Positions 1-7,943 of a stretch of DNA of 64,000 bases are shown here, one piece after another. The stretch comes from Bacteroidales bacterium (lineage in GTDB: Bacteria > Bacteroidota > Bacteroidia > Bacteroidales > F082). Position 1 is the first letter of the stretch, and each line of letters starts with the position of its first letter. The DNA is taken from the NCBI GenBank assembly GCA_030683155.1, contig JAUXMV010000016.1, positions 62,001 to 126,000 of the forward strand. The letters run 5' to 3'. A program made the position numbers and the translations under genes. The notes beneath the pieces were generated by a model, which was not told the DNA's origin, did not search any database, and was given only the letters and a program-made list of their open reading frames with translations.

Positions 1-1
1 G

Positions 2-190
2 GCATCTGACGTTTTACAGTTTTTAACAGAAGACGGCAGCAAAATCAGCGTGCGGCCTTCAGGAACTGAACCAAAAATAAAGTTCTATTTCGGTGTGAAA
101 GGCCAACTTGATAAACGTGAAAACTACGACCTTGTTGACGCAGCCCTTGAAGAGCAAATCAAAAAAGTGATGGAGTCGTTGAGTATCTGA
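2..190 (+). CDS. Phosphoglucomutase/phosphomannomutase, C-terminal end (partial)
   Basis: The window opens inside this gene; only the last 62 codons and the TGA stop are present. The frame reads through the motif [15 protein letters not shown], the phosphate-binding loop of domain 4 in the alpha-D-phosphohexomutase family (interconversion of hexose 1- and 6-phosphates in the cytoplasm). The remaining residues form the usual short C-terminal helix ending in MESLSI. The motif is family-specific, so the call is firm, but phosphoglucomutase, phosphomannomutase or a bifunctional enzyme cannot be told apart without the missing catalytic serine and sugar-binding loops. A terminator hairpin follows about 40 nt downstream. 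Confidence 0.9.
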   Translation, partial: ASDVLQFLTEDGSKISVRPSGTEPKIKFYFGVKGQLDKRENYDLVDAALEEQIKKVMESLSI

Positions 191-229
191 TAACATATTG
201 ATGCATAGCCATCAAATAAAATTCAAAGA

Positions 230-271
230 ACCCGGATTTGATTTTTCTGATCATCTCCGGGTAATTTTTTT
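230..271 (+). terminator. Rho-independent terminator of the phosphohexomutase gene
   Basis: Inverted repeat ACCCGGA (230-236) / TCCGGGT (256-262) with a 19-nt loop, followed by AATTTTTTT. It sits just after the phosphohexomutase stop codon and points the right way. Confidence 0.7.
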
Positions 272-418
272 ACGGTAATCTTTCAACAATAAAAACCAGG
301 AATCAAAAAGCATAGACTGACCAGTTCGGCTTGAAGCGAAAGCGTTTTAGTAGTTTATCAATAACTTTCAGCCAATGGGAAAGACTTTTGTGACACTGAA
401 ATTGAGCTGCATAAACAC

Positions 419-1096
419 TTAGAAAGAATTTCTAATTGAATGATAGAAATTTAAACCTAACCAAAATCTATTCCTTGTATTACCACTGATAAATGAATCA
501 ACCCTGTAGTCTAACCCAATTTCAACCTTGCTGTCGGAGGTGATAGCATACCCGATGAATGCAACGCTCCTAATCTCCAGGTCATACTCTTTTCCCTGTA
601 GAGAATTTAAATATTCGTTGCTTAATTTGAGGAAATACTCCTTAGGATCAAGCGATTGTCCCTGCAGTGGAATTTCTGTAGATATCCGGTATCGAAACCT
701 AAACTCCGTGTCATCCAGGTTGCTGAATGTTTGATCCATTGCTATTCTGTGCGACAATCTAAAATTCTCGTACTTTCTGGCAAAACTGATTTGTTGTATT
801 GCCCTGTGTTTAATTTCTTCATTTGTAATTCTCATCAAATATCCCCCGGCAATTGTCGTGTTTAAACGAATTCTCTTTGCAGCAGTCAAACCTAAATCAG
901 TCAATACATAGCTGTATTTAAAATCATCCTGATACAATGCCTGTCTGGATTCTGCCTTAAAGTTTAATGCCCAGTCTTTTGGCAATTTTGTGCTTATGTT
1001 CAATGAGGGCATAAAGCCCAGCTGACTGCTGCTTTGCGCATTTGAACCAATTGAAATTGAAATAAATATCAAGAAAAATAAATAAATTCGGTTCAT
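419..1096 (-). CDS. DUF2490 family outer-membrane beta-barrel-like protein
   Basis: Exported protein of 225 residues. I chose the second possible start (ATG at 1096) because it gives a compact signal peptide, MNRIYLFFLIFISISIGSNA, and because this ATG lies 1 nt after the TAA of the upstream gene, so the two are translationally coupled. The mature part alternates short hydrophobic strands with turns (for example FRFRYRISTEIPL and SKVEIGLDYRVDSF) and ends in an aromatic-rich strand, as expected of a small outer-membrane barrel; the pattern matches DUF2490. The family has no established biochemical role. It forms a two-gene unit with the exported protein upstream. Confidence 0.7.
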   Translation of the reverse strand: MNRIYLFFLIFISISIGSNAQSSSQLGFMPSLNISTKLPKDWALNFKAESRQALYQDDFKYSYVLTDLGLTAAKRIRLNTTIAGGYLMRITNEEIKHRAIQQISFARKYENFRLSHRIAMDQTFSNLDDTEFRFRYRISTEIPLQGQSLDPKEYFLKLSNEYLNSLQGKEYDLEIRSVAFIGYAITSDSKVEIGLDYRVDSFISGNTRNRFWLGLNFYHSIRNSF

Positions 1097-1097
1097 T

Positions 1098-1670
1098 TTA
1101 ATATATAATATTATCAATGCTTTTTTCAATAATCATATCTTTTCGCACAAAGTCACCTGCTTCTGAAAACAAATATTCAAACATCCTGAAGGCCCCATCC
1201 AGCTTGGTAGAAATCACAATTTCAAAATGAATGCCGATCGCATCTGTGACGACTCTTTCCTGTAATTTTGCTCGTACAGACTCAGGATTGCCTGAATACT
1301 GTATCTGAACCTTTTCAATGGAATAACGATCATACTCAGATTTAATGAACTCTTCAATTTTCCTGAAAGTTACGACGGGAATATCTTTGGGTGCAATCTC
1401 AATTTCAACATCTTCGAAAGTGCCATCCTCAGAAAACTCGATGCTAAATCTTTTTCCATTGTATTTGGTTTTAGCCTCGTAAGAAATGTTGATTTTTCCA
1501 ATTTCTTTATACCATTTGATTTTTGAATTGAAATTCATCGAATCAACAAAAGACCTGGCATTAGCAGGGACAGCATTTTCTTTTATACGGACTTCCTTTT
1601 CATATTTGAACTGACTAAATCCATCTATTGTGATGAATATCAGCAGAATAATGTACAAATATTTTAGCAT
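1098..1670 (-). CDS. Exported hypothetical protein, possibly PepSY-like
   Basis: 190 residues with a signal peptide (MLKYLYIILLIFITIDGFSQ, cleavage predicted after Q20). The body contains WYKE, then an alternating segment on YEAK..YNGKRFSIEFSEDGTFEDVEIEI and a second beta-rich half. This resembles the repeated beta-alpha-beta PepSY-like folds of Bacteroidota periplasmic proteins, but similarity by eye is weak and I do not assign a family. It is the first gene of a pair with the DUF2490 barrel protein, so it probably works at the outer membrane. Confidence 0.55.
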   Translation of the reverse strand: MLKYLYIILLIFITIDGFSQFKYEKEVRIKENAVPANARSFVDSMNFNSKIKWYKEIGKINISYEAKTKYNGKRFSIEFSEDGTFEDVEIEIAPKDIPVVTFRKIEEFIKSEYDRYSIEKVQIQYSGNPESVRAKLQERVVTDAIGIHFEIVISTKLDGAFRMFEYLFSEAGDFVRKDMIIEKSIDNIIY

Positions 1671-2065
1671 GGGTCAGAATTTAATGATTTGCAAATATAT
1701 GCGGTTATTGTATTAGCAAAAACCGTGTTTTATTATTTTAACAAGATGTTTGATTGTGCTATTTTAAAGAAATCGTAATGGAAAACAATCAAATTCTCAA
1801 TTACCATTATTGTGCATAACAGGTATTCTCACTCCATCTCGCTTATATTTTGAAAAACCGGCAACTCATTCTGAAATTTTACCTGAATTAATAACAGAAA
1901 TTTATGGCTTCTTTTCCAGAGAGGCTCAATATTGTTTTCAATAATAAGTTTATCGACTAAAAAAGAAGCATCAAATTCTGGCATGACCTAAAGTTTGGGA
2001 TTGCACTGGATGTTCCATGAACACCTGATTATTAACTGTATACAATTTGTAATTGCGCTAAAAGA
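1671..2065. other. Gene-free stretch
   Basis: AT-rich spacer of about 395 bp between two minus-strand operons. It should hold the promoter of the exported-protein pair near 1680-1750, but no clear -33/-7 boxes stand out. I see no open frame of note and no recognisable repeat or RNA. Confidence 0.5.
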
Positions 2066-2515
2066 TTACTTTATTTTTTGTAAACGATAAAACAACACCT
2101 TCAACAATATGTAATAGACGAGTGCTGCAGTTACCAAACCTGTTAAGATTCCTCCCACAAGCAAAGCAAGAAAAACATCGGAGCCAGCTTTTAAAATGAT
2201 TGATATAAACTGAAAATCAACTTTGTTCCCAATCACAAAAGAAGGATTGACTCCCAAAAGTTGTTTTCCCAGCCAGTAATTGAACGAGAAGATAAATGCC
2301 CCTGTTGCAAGATTGGTGTTGAAAACAGCAATGCAGGCAGCCTTTTTATTCAGTTTGAGCACTGTGGCAACAGATAAAGATACCATCATCTGAAAACCTG
2401 GTATTGGAAGCATTCCAATAAATGAACCTAAAGCAAATCCTTTTGCAACTAACTTCGGTTCATCATGTATAGTGAAAATCTTTTTGAAGATTTTAGCCGG
2501 ACTTTGAATTGTCAT
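2066..2515 (-). CDS. DUF2062 domain membrane protein
   Basis: 149 residues. The N-terminal part (KGFALGSFIGMLPIPGFQM) is the hallmark glycine/proline-rich helix of DUF2062, followed by an NTNLATGAFIF membrane segment and a third hydrophobic helix near residues 108-140. The family comprises inner-membrane proteins of unknown mechanism, sometimes fused to glycosyltransferases. It lies 22 nt downstream of the START-like gene, suggesting one transcript with the lipid-type genes upstream. Confidence 0.8.
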   Translation of the reverse strand: MTIQSPAKIFKKIFTIHDEPKLVAKGFALGSFIGMLPIPGFQMMVSLSVATVLKLNKKAACIAVFNTNLATGAFIFSFNYWLGKQLLGVNPSFVIGNKVDFQFISIILKAGSDVFLALLVGGILTGLVTAALVYYILLKVLFYRLQKIK

Positions 2516-2537
2516 AGATTATTTGTTTAAAAATGAT

Positions 2538-3299
2538 TTATTCTAACGCATGATTAAAGTATGAAGGTTCTGAATGAGAAGACAACTGCTTTACGACAGC
2601 CTTTTCTTCATCAGCTGACAGTTTTTTGAGCATAATGAAAGTGTTGAATAATTTGTTCTGAATGATCGGGTCTCTGATGAAACGGGGTATGCCCGAATCT
2701 GCGAAAGATAGTGCTGAGAACCTGACTTGTGTGGTTCCATTCTGTAAAGGACTCAACTCCCATTTTCCAAAATAGTGCCTTTGCCTGTTTATGTTTTTTA
2801 TCGGGGCAATAAAATCGGGCAAGGCTGATAATAAAATAATGGTTTTTTGATCCTCTTCCAGCATGCGGTTTTTTACCACCAAATCCTGTTGTGAAAAGGG
2901 ATAGGGTATGTCATAGATGGTATGGGTAATCCATGTCGATCCTTCATGCTTCAAAAGTTTCTGACTCCTGATTGCATTGTTCCAAACCAAATGTTTTTCG
3001 GGTTGAATAAGGTTAATCAGCACACTTTGCATCGATGCATCTACCACAAAATGCAACGAAATTTCTCTGGTTTTTAAAGAGTCTCCGAAGCTTAACCATC
3101 TACTGCTTAAGGTTACACCATTTTCCTGTCTGAGAATTTCAAGCCTTGAAGCGTTTGCCAGCGCTGTTACATGTCTGATATCCTCCATCGCAGCCCATGA
3201 TTTTTGCTGCGCAACAACAGCTGTTCTGCAAATTGTCAAAACTAAAAACAGTGATATTGCTATTGTTTTGATTATGTTCATTTTATGATTTTTCTGCAT
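2538..3299 (-). CDS. Exported START/SRPBCC-like lipid-binding protein
   Basis: 253 residues; a signal peptide precedes QQKSWAAMEDIRHV. A second ATG six codons in (3281) would also give a complete signal peptide, so the exact start is open. The segments VWNNAIRSQKLLKHEGSTWITHTIYDIPYPFSQQDLVVKNR (in pieces) and HYFGKWELSPLQNGTTQVRFSALSFADSG follow the strand order of START domains, which bind lipids or other hydrophobic ligands in a helix-grip cavity. It is followed by DUF2062 and preceded by two SDR oxidoreductases, so a role in envelope lipid handling is a reasonable inference, not shown by the sequence. Confidence 0.65.
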   Translation of the reverse strand: MQKNHKMNIIKTIAISLFLVLTICRTAVVAQQKSWAAMEDIRHVTALANASRLEILRQENGVTLSSRWLSFGDSLKTREISLHFVVDASMQSVLINLIQPEKHLVWNNAIRSQKLLKHEGSTWITHTIYDIPYPFSQQDLVVKNRMLEEDQKTIILLSALPDFIAPIKNINRQRHYFGKWELSPLQNGTTQVRFSALSFADSGIPRFIRDPIIQNKLFNTFIMLKKLSADEEKAVVKQLSSHSEPSYFNHALE

Positions 3300-3316
3300 T
3301 TCGCGTTTTATTTAAA

Positions 3317-4291
3317 TTATACTTTTTTATAATCTTTTTTGAAATAGTTGAGTGCATCGCTAATGGCCAGCTCTATGGGCCGATAGTGCATTCCCAACTC
3401 GCTTTTTGATTTTGCATTCATATAGCAGTTTGCCGTGCAGAGTATTTTCATATTGACGAGGCTAAGGTTCGTTGCAATCCCGAGGCCACGCAGCAGTTCT
3501 CCAAAACAACCCATTATCAGCAAAACAAAACAGGGTATTTTTATCATCACAGGCTTTTGGTTTGCAACATTGTTGAGCTTTTTAAAGAAATCTTTATAAG
3601 AGAGATTCTCGTTGGCCAGAAGATATCTTTCGCCGCTGCGTCCTATTTGGATACATTTTATGATTCCGTCAGCAACATCTGCCACATGCACAAAGTTTTT
3701 CCCTCCCGATGGATAAAAAACGATCTTCCTTTTCCATCCTGCCAAAATGATTCTGCCTGAACCGGGCTTTGTATCAAAAGCGCCTAACATAAAAGTTGGA
3801 TGTACGATAATTGTTTCCATGATGTGTTTGTGACTCAAAAGATGCTCTTCAGCAACTTTCTTACTCTGCGCATAGAATGAGGCGGTGAAGGGTTCGTGGG
3901 CTTTCTCATTTTCATTTCCGGGGTTTTCAAATGATCCATGTCCCAAAGTATTGGCTGTACTCACAAAAACAAATCTCTTCACATTGCATTGCGCTGCTGC
4001 ATGAAAAAGTTGTATCGTGGCATTGCTGTTTACTTTCCAGTAATCAGCATAATTCAATAAGTTTTGACTTGTGAGCGCTGCAATGTGTACGACATAATCC
4101 ACATTTGTCAGTACTTTTGTAAAGTCATCAAACAAATCACCTTCAATGAGTTGCAGGTTTGGATTGGCATCACCCAAGAATCTGCATTTATCCCTTACCA
4201 GTCCTAATACGAAATAACCCTGCTTGAGCAGCAGATGGGTGAGGTTTGTGCCAAGCAGGCCATTAGCACCCGTTATAAAGACACTTTTCAT
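3317..4291 (-). CDS. NAD-dependent epimerase/dehydratase (extended SDR, 3beta-HSD/DFR-like)
   Basis: 324 residues. An N-terminal Rossmann motif GANGLLG (residues 8-14) binds NAD(P), and the catalytic pair appears as YAQSK (Y140, K144) with S111 upstream. The layout matches extended SDR proteins of the dihydroflavonol-4-reductase / 3beta-hydroxysteroid-dehydrogenase type; the substrate cannot be told. The C-terminal half has hydrophobic segments (CFVLLIMGCFGELLRGLGIA) that may associate with membrane. Its start overlaps the end of the upstream SDR gene by 29 nt, which argues for translational coupling. Confidence 0.8.
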   Translation of the reverse strand: MKSVFITGANGLLGTNLTHLLLKQGYFVLGLVRDKCRFLGDANPNLQLIEGDLFDDFTKVLTNVDYVVHIAALTSQNLLNYADYWKVNSNATIQLFHAAAQCNVKRFVFVSTANTLGHGSFENPGNENEKAHEPFTASFYAQSKKVAEEHLLSHKHIMETIIVHPTFMLGAFDTKPGSGRIILAGWKRKIVFYPSGGKNFVHVADVADGIIKCIQIGRSGERYLLANENLSYKDFFKKLNNVANQKPVMIKIPCFVLLIMGCFGELLRGLGIATNLSLVNMKILCTANCYMNAKSKSELGMHYRPIELAISDALNYFKKDYKKV

Positions 4292-5078
4292 AGCTTATTT
4301 CTCTTTTTACAATTTTTGTCATCATTGGGAGCCTTATCCAAATAGGGAGTATTGCTGAAAAGAGCCAGATCACAGGATTGACCATAATCACTGTATCCCG
4401 TTTCAGCAATCGGCTGACAGAGTATTGTGCCACCTTCTCCGGCTTCAGCAAAGTTAGTTTTCCAATTATCCCTTGCTTTTCAATCCTGGAGCTGATCTCC
4501 TCATTGGTAGCCATTGCTCCCGGATGGATTACACTAACAAACACATTGGTGTACTTCAATTCAGCACATAACCCACGGCTGAAGGAATGCACAAAAGCTT
4601 TCGATGCCGGATAGACAGTTTTATATCCTACCGGCGAAAAGGCTGCAATACTTGATACATTAAGAATGTAGGATTGCGGCTGTCTTTTAAGATTTTGCAG
4701 GAGTTGATGAGTAATGACAGCGGTAGCTTTTACATTGACCTGGATAATTGTGTGGATATCCATGACAGACGCCTCATCAAATGCCTTGCTGCCGCCAATA
4801 CCGGCATTGTTGATGAGGATGCTGATGTTGAAATTTTCATTGAGCCAGTTGGTTAATCCCAGAATATTGCTGTCAACAGAGAAATCTGCTTCATAATAAT
4901 AGGATTGAACCTTATACTCCCTTTTTATCCAATCCGACAACTGCTGAAGGTTTTGCCCCGGCAAACTTACCAAAACTACATTGTACTTTCTTTTGGCAAG
5001 CTCAGTGGCATAGGCTCTACCCAATCCCTGACTGGCGCCTGTTATGACTGCATACTGTTCTTCTGGTTTTTCTTTCAT
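4263..5078 (-). CDS. Short-chain dehydrogenase/reductase (classical SDR)
   Basis: 271 residues from the chosen ATG at 5078; a longer frame exists upstream but adds 23 residues before the Rossmann strand that SDR proteins normally lack. Visible motifs are TGASQGLG (cofactor binding), NNAG, and the catalytic NVSS...YPASK. The length and the hydrophobic C-terminal stretch (VIWLFSAILPIWIRLP) resemble membrane-associated 17beta-HSD12/KAR-like reductases acting on acyl or sterol-like substrates. It is the first gene of the SDR-SDR-START-DUF2062 run. Confidence 0.8.
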   Translation of the reverse strand: MKEKPEEQYAVITGASQGLGRAYATELAKRKYNVVLVSLPGQNLQQLSDWIKREYKVQSYYYEADFSVDSNILGLTNWLNENFNISILINNAGIGGSKAFDEASVMDIHTIIQVNVKATAVITHQLLQNLKRQPQSYILNVSSIAAFSPVGYKTVYPASKAFVHSFSRGLCAELKYTNVFVSVIHPGAMATNEEISSRIEKQGIIGKLTLLKPEKVAQYSVSRLLKRDTVIMVNPVIWLFSAILPIWIRLPMMTKIVKREISYEKCLYNGC

Positions 5079-5208
5079 CACGATTTTGAGATTTAAATTC
5101 GTGGCAAAAGTAAAGCTGTGCAGGGTGGTTTCAGTGCGGATGGACAAATACGAACTACCTTGTTATATAGCAGTATGTCAAGGTGTTAGACAGAATGAAA
5201 GTTCGTAT

Positions 5209-6345
5209 TTATAAATCGGAACTTCTTTTTTTAAATTCTGATGGAGTCTGACCTGTTATTTTTTTAAAAGCAGTATTGAAAGCGGTTTTAGAATTAAACC
5301 CCGACTCAAAGGCAATACCTATGATGGAATATTTATCCAATTCTTTGTCTTTAAGCAGTTTCTTAGATTTTTCAACCCTAAACTTATTGATGTATCCATA
5401 AAAATTTTGGTTATAGCCATTATTAATAAGGTAGGATAACTGATGGGAGGTTAAGTTCAGTTTTTTCGCCAGTTTGCCAAGGGTAAGCTCGCTGTCCAGA
5501 TAAAGCTCTTCGAGGGTAATTAAGTCATTGAGTTGGGCTTTCATCTCAACCAATCTGTCATCTGAAATGATTTTATTTTGAACGACTTCTGATTCGCTCT
5601 CAGTTAAAATTGATAATGCCTCTGCCCGCTCTGCGTAATCTACGGGGAATATTTCTTTCTGCTTTAATGAGTGATATGCTGTAAAAAGGATGACAACATA
5701 TACAAAAGCGTTCATAAAAAAGTTAAGTGGGGCCTCAAAAAACAGCAGATTGAAAATACTGATGGCAACAACAAGAAAAAGTGTCGACCACACAATATAT
5801 TCAAGCCAGCGAAGGTCAATTTCCAAAGTGTTCGAAGCAAATTGTTGAATGTGTCTTTTGTGTGCTCTTATCAAAAACAATGACATAATTGTATAAGCGA
5901 TGGCATGAAAAAGTAGTAAAGCAATTAAAATTATCTTAAAATCTTTGGCAAGCATCTTATCCAAAGTCAAAAAAAACAGATAGAAAGAAGGCAATATCAG
6001 ATAAAACAAGCCTTTCGTGCCAAATTTGTAATCAGGATTGGTGAAGAACTTTATGCTTACATAAAAGATGAGTGGTGATAGATACTGGATGAAACTCAGG
6101 AGAAAAGCATAACGCCAACCTATTGTTTCACCACCAATCATGAGGATAATTTCATCCAGCCAAAAGGATGCCCAGATAAAAAGGAACAAACCAAACCAAA
6201 TATTTGCTCTCTTATTGACATGCAAGGGGTTTGCAATTAAAATAATGCCGAGCTGTACCAGTGAACCGAAAAGCAACAAAATCAATAGTTTAACCATCAT
6301 TATATATGGGGCATTTTCATAGTTAATCAAACTCAAGTCTTGCAT
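5209..6345 (-). CDS. AraC-family regulator with N-terminal membrane domain
   Basis: 378 residues. The first 240 contain about seven hydrophobic segments (for example LLILLLFGSLVQLGIILIA and FFMNAFVYVVILFTAYHSL); the last 100 form an AraC/XylS double helix-turn-helix (LTLGKLAKKLNLTSHQLSYLIN, then IIGIAFESGFNSKTAFNTAFKK and the terminal TGQTPSEFKK). Such membrane-anchored AraC proteins are common in Bacteroidota and are thought to sense envelope or extracellular signals while binding DNA. It lies upstream of the SDR/START group in the same direction, separated by 130 nt, and may control it. Confidence 0.85.
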   Translation of the reverse strand: MQDLSLINYENAPYIMMVKLLILLLFGSLVQLGIILIANPLHVNKRANIWFGLFLFIWASFWLDEIILMIGGETIGWRYAFLLSFIQYLSPLIFYVSIKFFTNPDYKFGTKGLFYLILPSFYLFFLTLDKMLAKDFKIILIALLLFHAIAYTIMSLFLIRAHKRHIQQFASNTLEIDLRWLEYIVWSTLFLVVAISIFNLLFFEAPLNFFMNAFVYVVILFTAYHSLKQKEIFPVDYAERAEALSILTESESEVVQNKIISDDRLVEMKAQLNDLITLEELYLDSELTLGKLAKKLNLTSHQLSYLINNGYNQNFYGYINKFRVEKSKKLLKDKELDKYSIIGIAFESGFNSKTAFNTAFKKITGQTPSEFKKRSSDL

Positions 6346-6680
6346 TAAAAACTCAAAACCTGAAGATTTATTTTCTTAAGCGACTTGGGACATTTAAAGG
6401 GTTGGAGACAGAGAGCTAGGTAGAAAAACTAACGAAGAGGGTCAATTTAAAAATAATGAAGTTAAAAAATGATATAAATAAAAAGGGAGTCGAATGGCTT
6501 AACCTAATAGACTTTAAGAAAATGGTTATAAGTTAAGTTTTCTTATCTGTTTTTTCCAGTCAAAAAGATTTAATTTTACGATGCAAAACCCAATAGATAT
6601 GAAGTACATTTAGTTGCAAAAAAGTGAAAACTAATTTGAACCTTTTTGTTTTTAGGTGTACAGATGCAAAAGTACTTTGT
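6346..6680. other. Divergent intergenic region
   Basis: About 335 bp between the minus-strand AraC-type gene and the plus-strand DUF3098/sigma operon. It must hold both promoters. It is strongly AT-rich (runs near 6440-6490); no convincing TAnnTTTG box or palindrome was found. Confidence 0.4.
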
Positions 6681-6875
6681 ATGGAGCAAATAGAAATATC
6701 GAAAACTGCACTGATAACCGGGCTGATCTTGTTGATTAGTGGGTTTGCGTTGATGGCTTTGGGTACCGATACCTATAGTTTCTGGAAAATAACCGTTTCA
6801 CCACTAATTATATTTATAGCTTTTTGTGTTATTGCCTACTCGGTGATGCACAAAAGACACAATAGCAATGTTTAA
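6681..6875 (+). CDS. DUF3098 small membrane protein
   Basis: 64 residues from the ATG at 6681, preferred over an upstream start because it places the short polar leader MEQIEISKTA directly before the first helix. Two transmembrane segments are visible (LITGLILLISGFALMALG and ITVSPLIIFIAFCVIAYSVM), separated by a TDTYSFWK loop, the usual DUF3098 layout. Function unknown. The stop codon overlaps the start of the sigma-factor gene by 8 nt, so the two are co-translated. Confidence 0.7.
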   Translation: MEQIEISKTALITGLILLISGFALMALGTDTYSFWKITVSPLIIFIAFCVIAYSVMHKRHNSNV

Positions 6876-7452
6876 AATTAAATCGCCAAATTATAAGCAG
6901 CTTGCCGATGAAAAGCTGATCGTTGCCATAGCCAATGGTGACTCTGCCGCATTTAATGAGCTTTACAAAAGATATAATGAACGGATGCTATATTATTTCT
7001 ACAGGATGTTGTGGAATGACCGAGAGTTGGCTCAGGATTTTCTACAGGATCTATTTTTTAAGATCATTGATAAGCCACACTTGTTTGATGTTGAAAGAAA
7101 ATTTTCGACATGGATATTCAGTATCGCTCACAATATGTGCAAAAACGAATACAGAAACAGAGTGGTTCGGGACATTATTGAAGAGGGTGCAGATACAGAT
7201 ATTATCCTGTACGATGAAGAACCTGTAAATTATTCATCGTTGCAAATCGAGGATGTTTTTAACTGTTTGCATGAATTTGACGAAATGCACCGAACAGCCT
7301 TCTTGCTCAAATACAGGGAAGGTTTGAGCATCGATGAAATAAGTGCAATTCTTGAATTACCGGTTGGAACAATAAAATCGAGGTTGTTTTATACACGGAA
7401 AAGAATTCAGAAAAAACTTCAACATAAAATTCATAGTAGCAACGAATATTGA
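6868..7452 (+). CDS. ECF-type RNA polymerase sigma factor
   Basis: 194 residues. Region 2 is clear (FNELYKRYNERMLYYF through ELAQDFLQDLFFKI, then FSTWIFSIAHNMCKNEYR) and region 4 carries the helix-turn-helix (EGLSIDEISAILELPVGTIKSRLF). This is a short group-IV sigma factor that redirects RNA polymerase to a small regulon. The next gene, 60 nt downstream, encodes a single-pass membrane protein that is the likely anti-sigma factor; the gene overlaps DUF3098 upstream. Confidence 0.9.
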   Translation: MFKIKSPNYKQLADEKLIVAIANGDSAAFNELYKRYNERMLYYFYRMLWNDRELAQDFLQDLFFKIIDKPHLFDVERKFSTWIFSIAHNMCKNEYRNRVVRDIIEEGADTDIILYDEEPVNYSSLQIEDVFNCLHEFDEMHRTAFLLKYREGLSIDEISAILELPVGTIKSRLFYTRKRIQKKLQHKIHSSNEY

Positions 7453-7512
7453 AACGATTGATTTGGATCAGAAGAATTTCTGATTCTTAAAAAAAAAATA
7501 ATAATTAAAAAA

Positions 7513-7854
7513 ATGGATAATTTCGAAAAACATTTAAGCAGTCAATTGCAAAACGACAAATTAAATTTTTGTGCTGACCCTGCCATCCAGGATAGGCTCA
7601 TGTATCATATGCAATTGAAATCATCAAAATCGGCTGTTCATAAAAATCAATTCCTGCCTTTTTTAGGTGTGCTTTTTGCTCCAGAACTGCTTGTCTGGAA
7701 ACTTGGAGTTGTTGCCATTTTATTAATCTCTTCGTTGAGCAACAACCAATTTAATCACAATGAAGGCTTTATACAGGTTGCTGATTCGACCCAGATATTT
7801 AATTTGACAGACACAGCAAACATTCAGTTTAAGGATACTTTATTGATCAACTAA
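7513..7854 (+). CDS. Putative anti-sigma factor (single-pass membrane protein)
   Basis: 113 residues: a polar N-terminal half of about 60 residues (MDNFEKHLSSQLQNDKL...), one transmembrane helix (LVWKLGVVAILLISSL) and a short exterior tail. No zinc-binding HxxxCxxC motif is present, but position directly after an ECF sigma gene and the topology (cytoplasmic N-terminus, one helix, periplasmic tail) are those of Bacteroidota anti-sigma factors. Assignment rests on context. A short hairpin (ATCAGAA/TTCTGAT, 7467-7484) lies in the gap after the sigma gene. Confidence 0.5.
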   Translation: MDNFEKHLSSQLQNDKLNFCADPAIQDRLMYHMQLKSSKSAVHKNQFLPFLGVLFAPELLVWKLGVVAILLISSLSNNQFNHNEGFIQVADSTQIFNLTDTANIQFKDTLLIN

Positions 7855-7943
7855 TTCATTGTCAAAATTTAAAAAAAATGAAGTAAACTTCCTTAACGTC
7901 AAATGTTTAGTGAAATATTATTTATTATAAAAACACTTTGCAA

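Noticed and set aside
7467-7484. ATCAGAA/TTCTGAT hairpin between sigma and anti-sigma genes as a terminator
   Set aside because: Followed by an A run instead of a T run on the coding strand; it may shape the message but is not a terminator for it.
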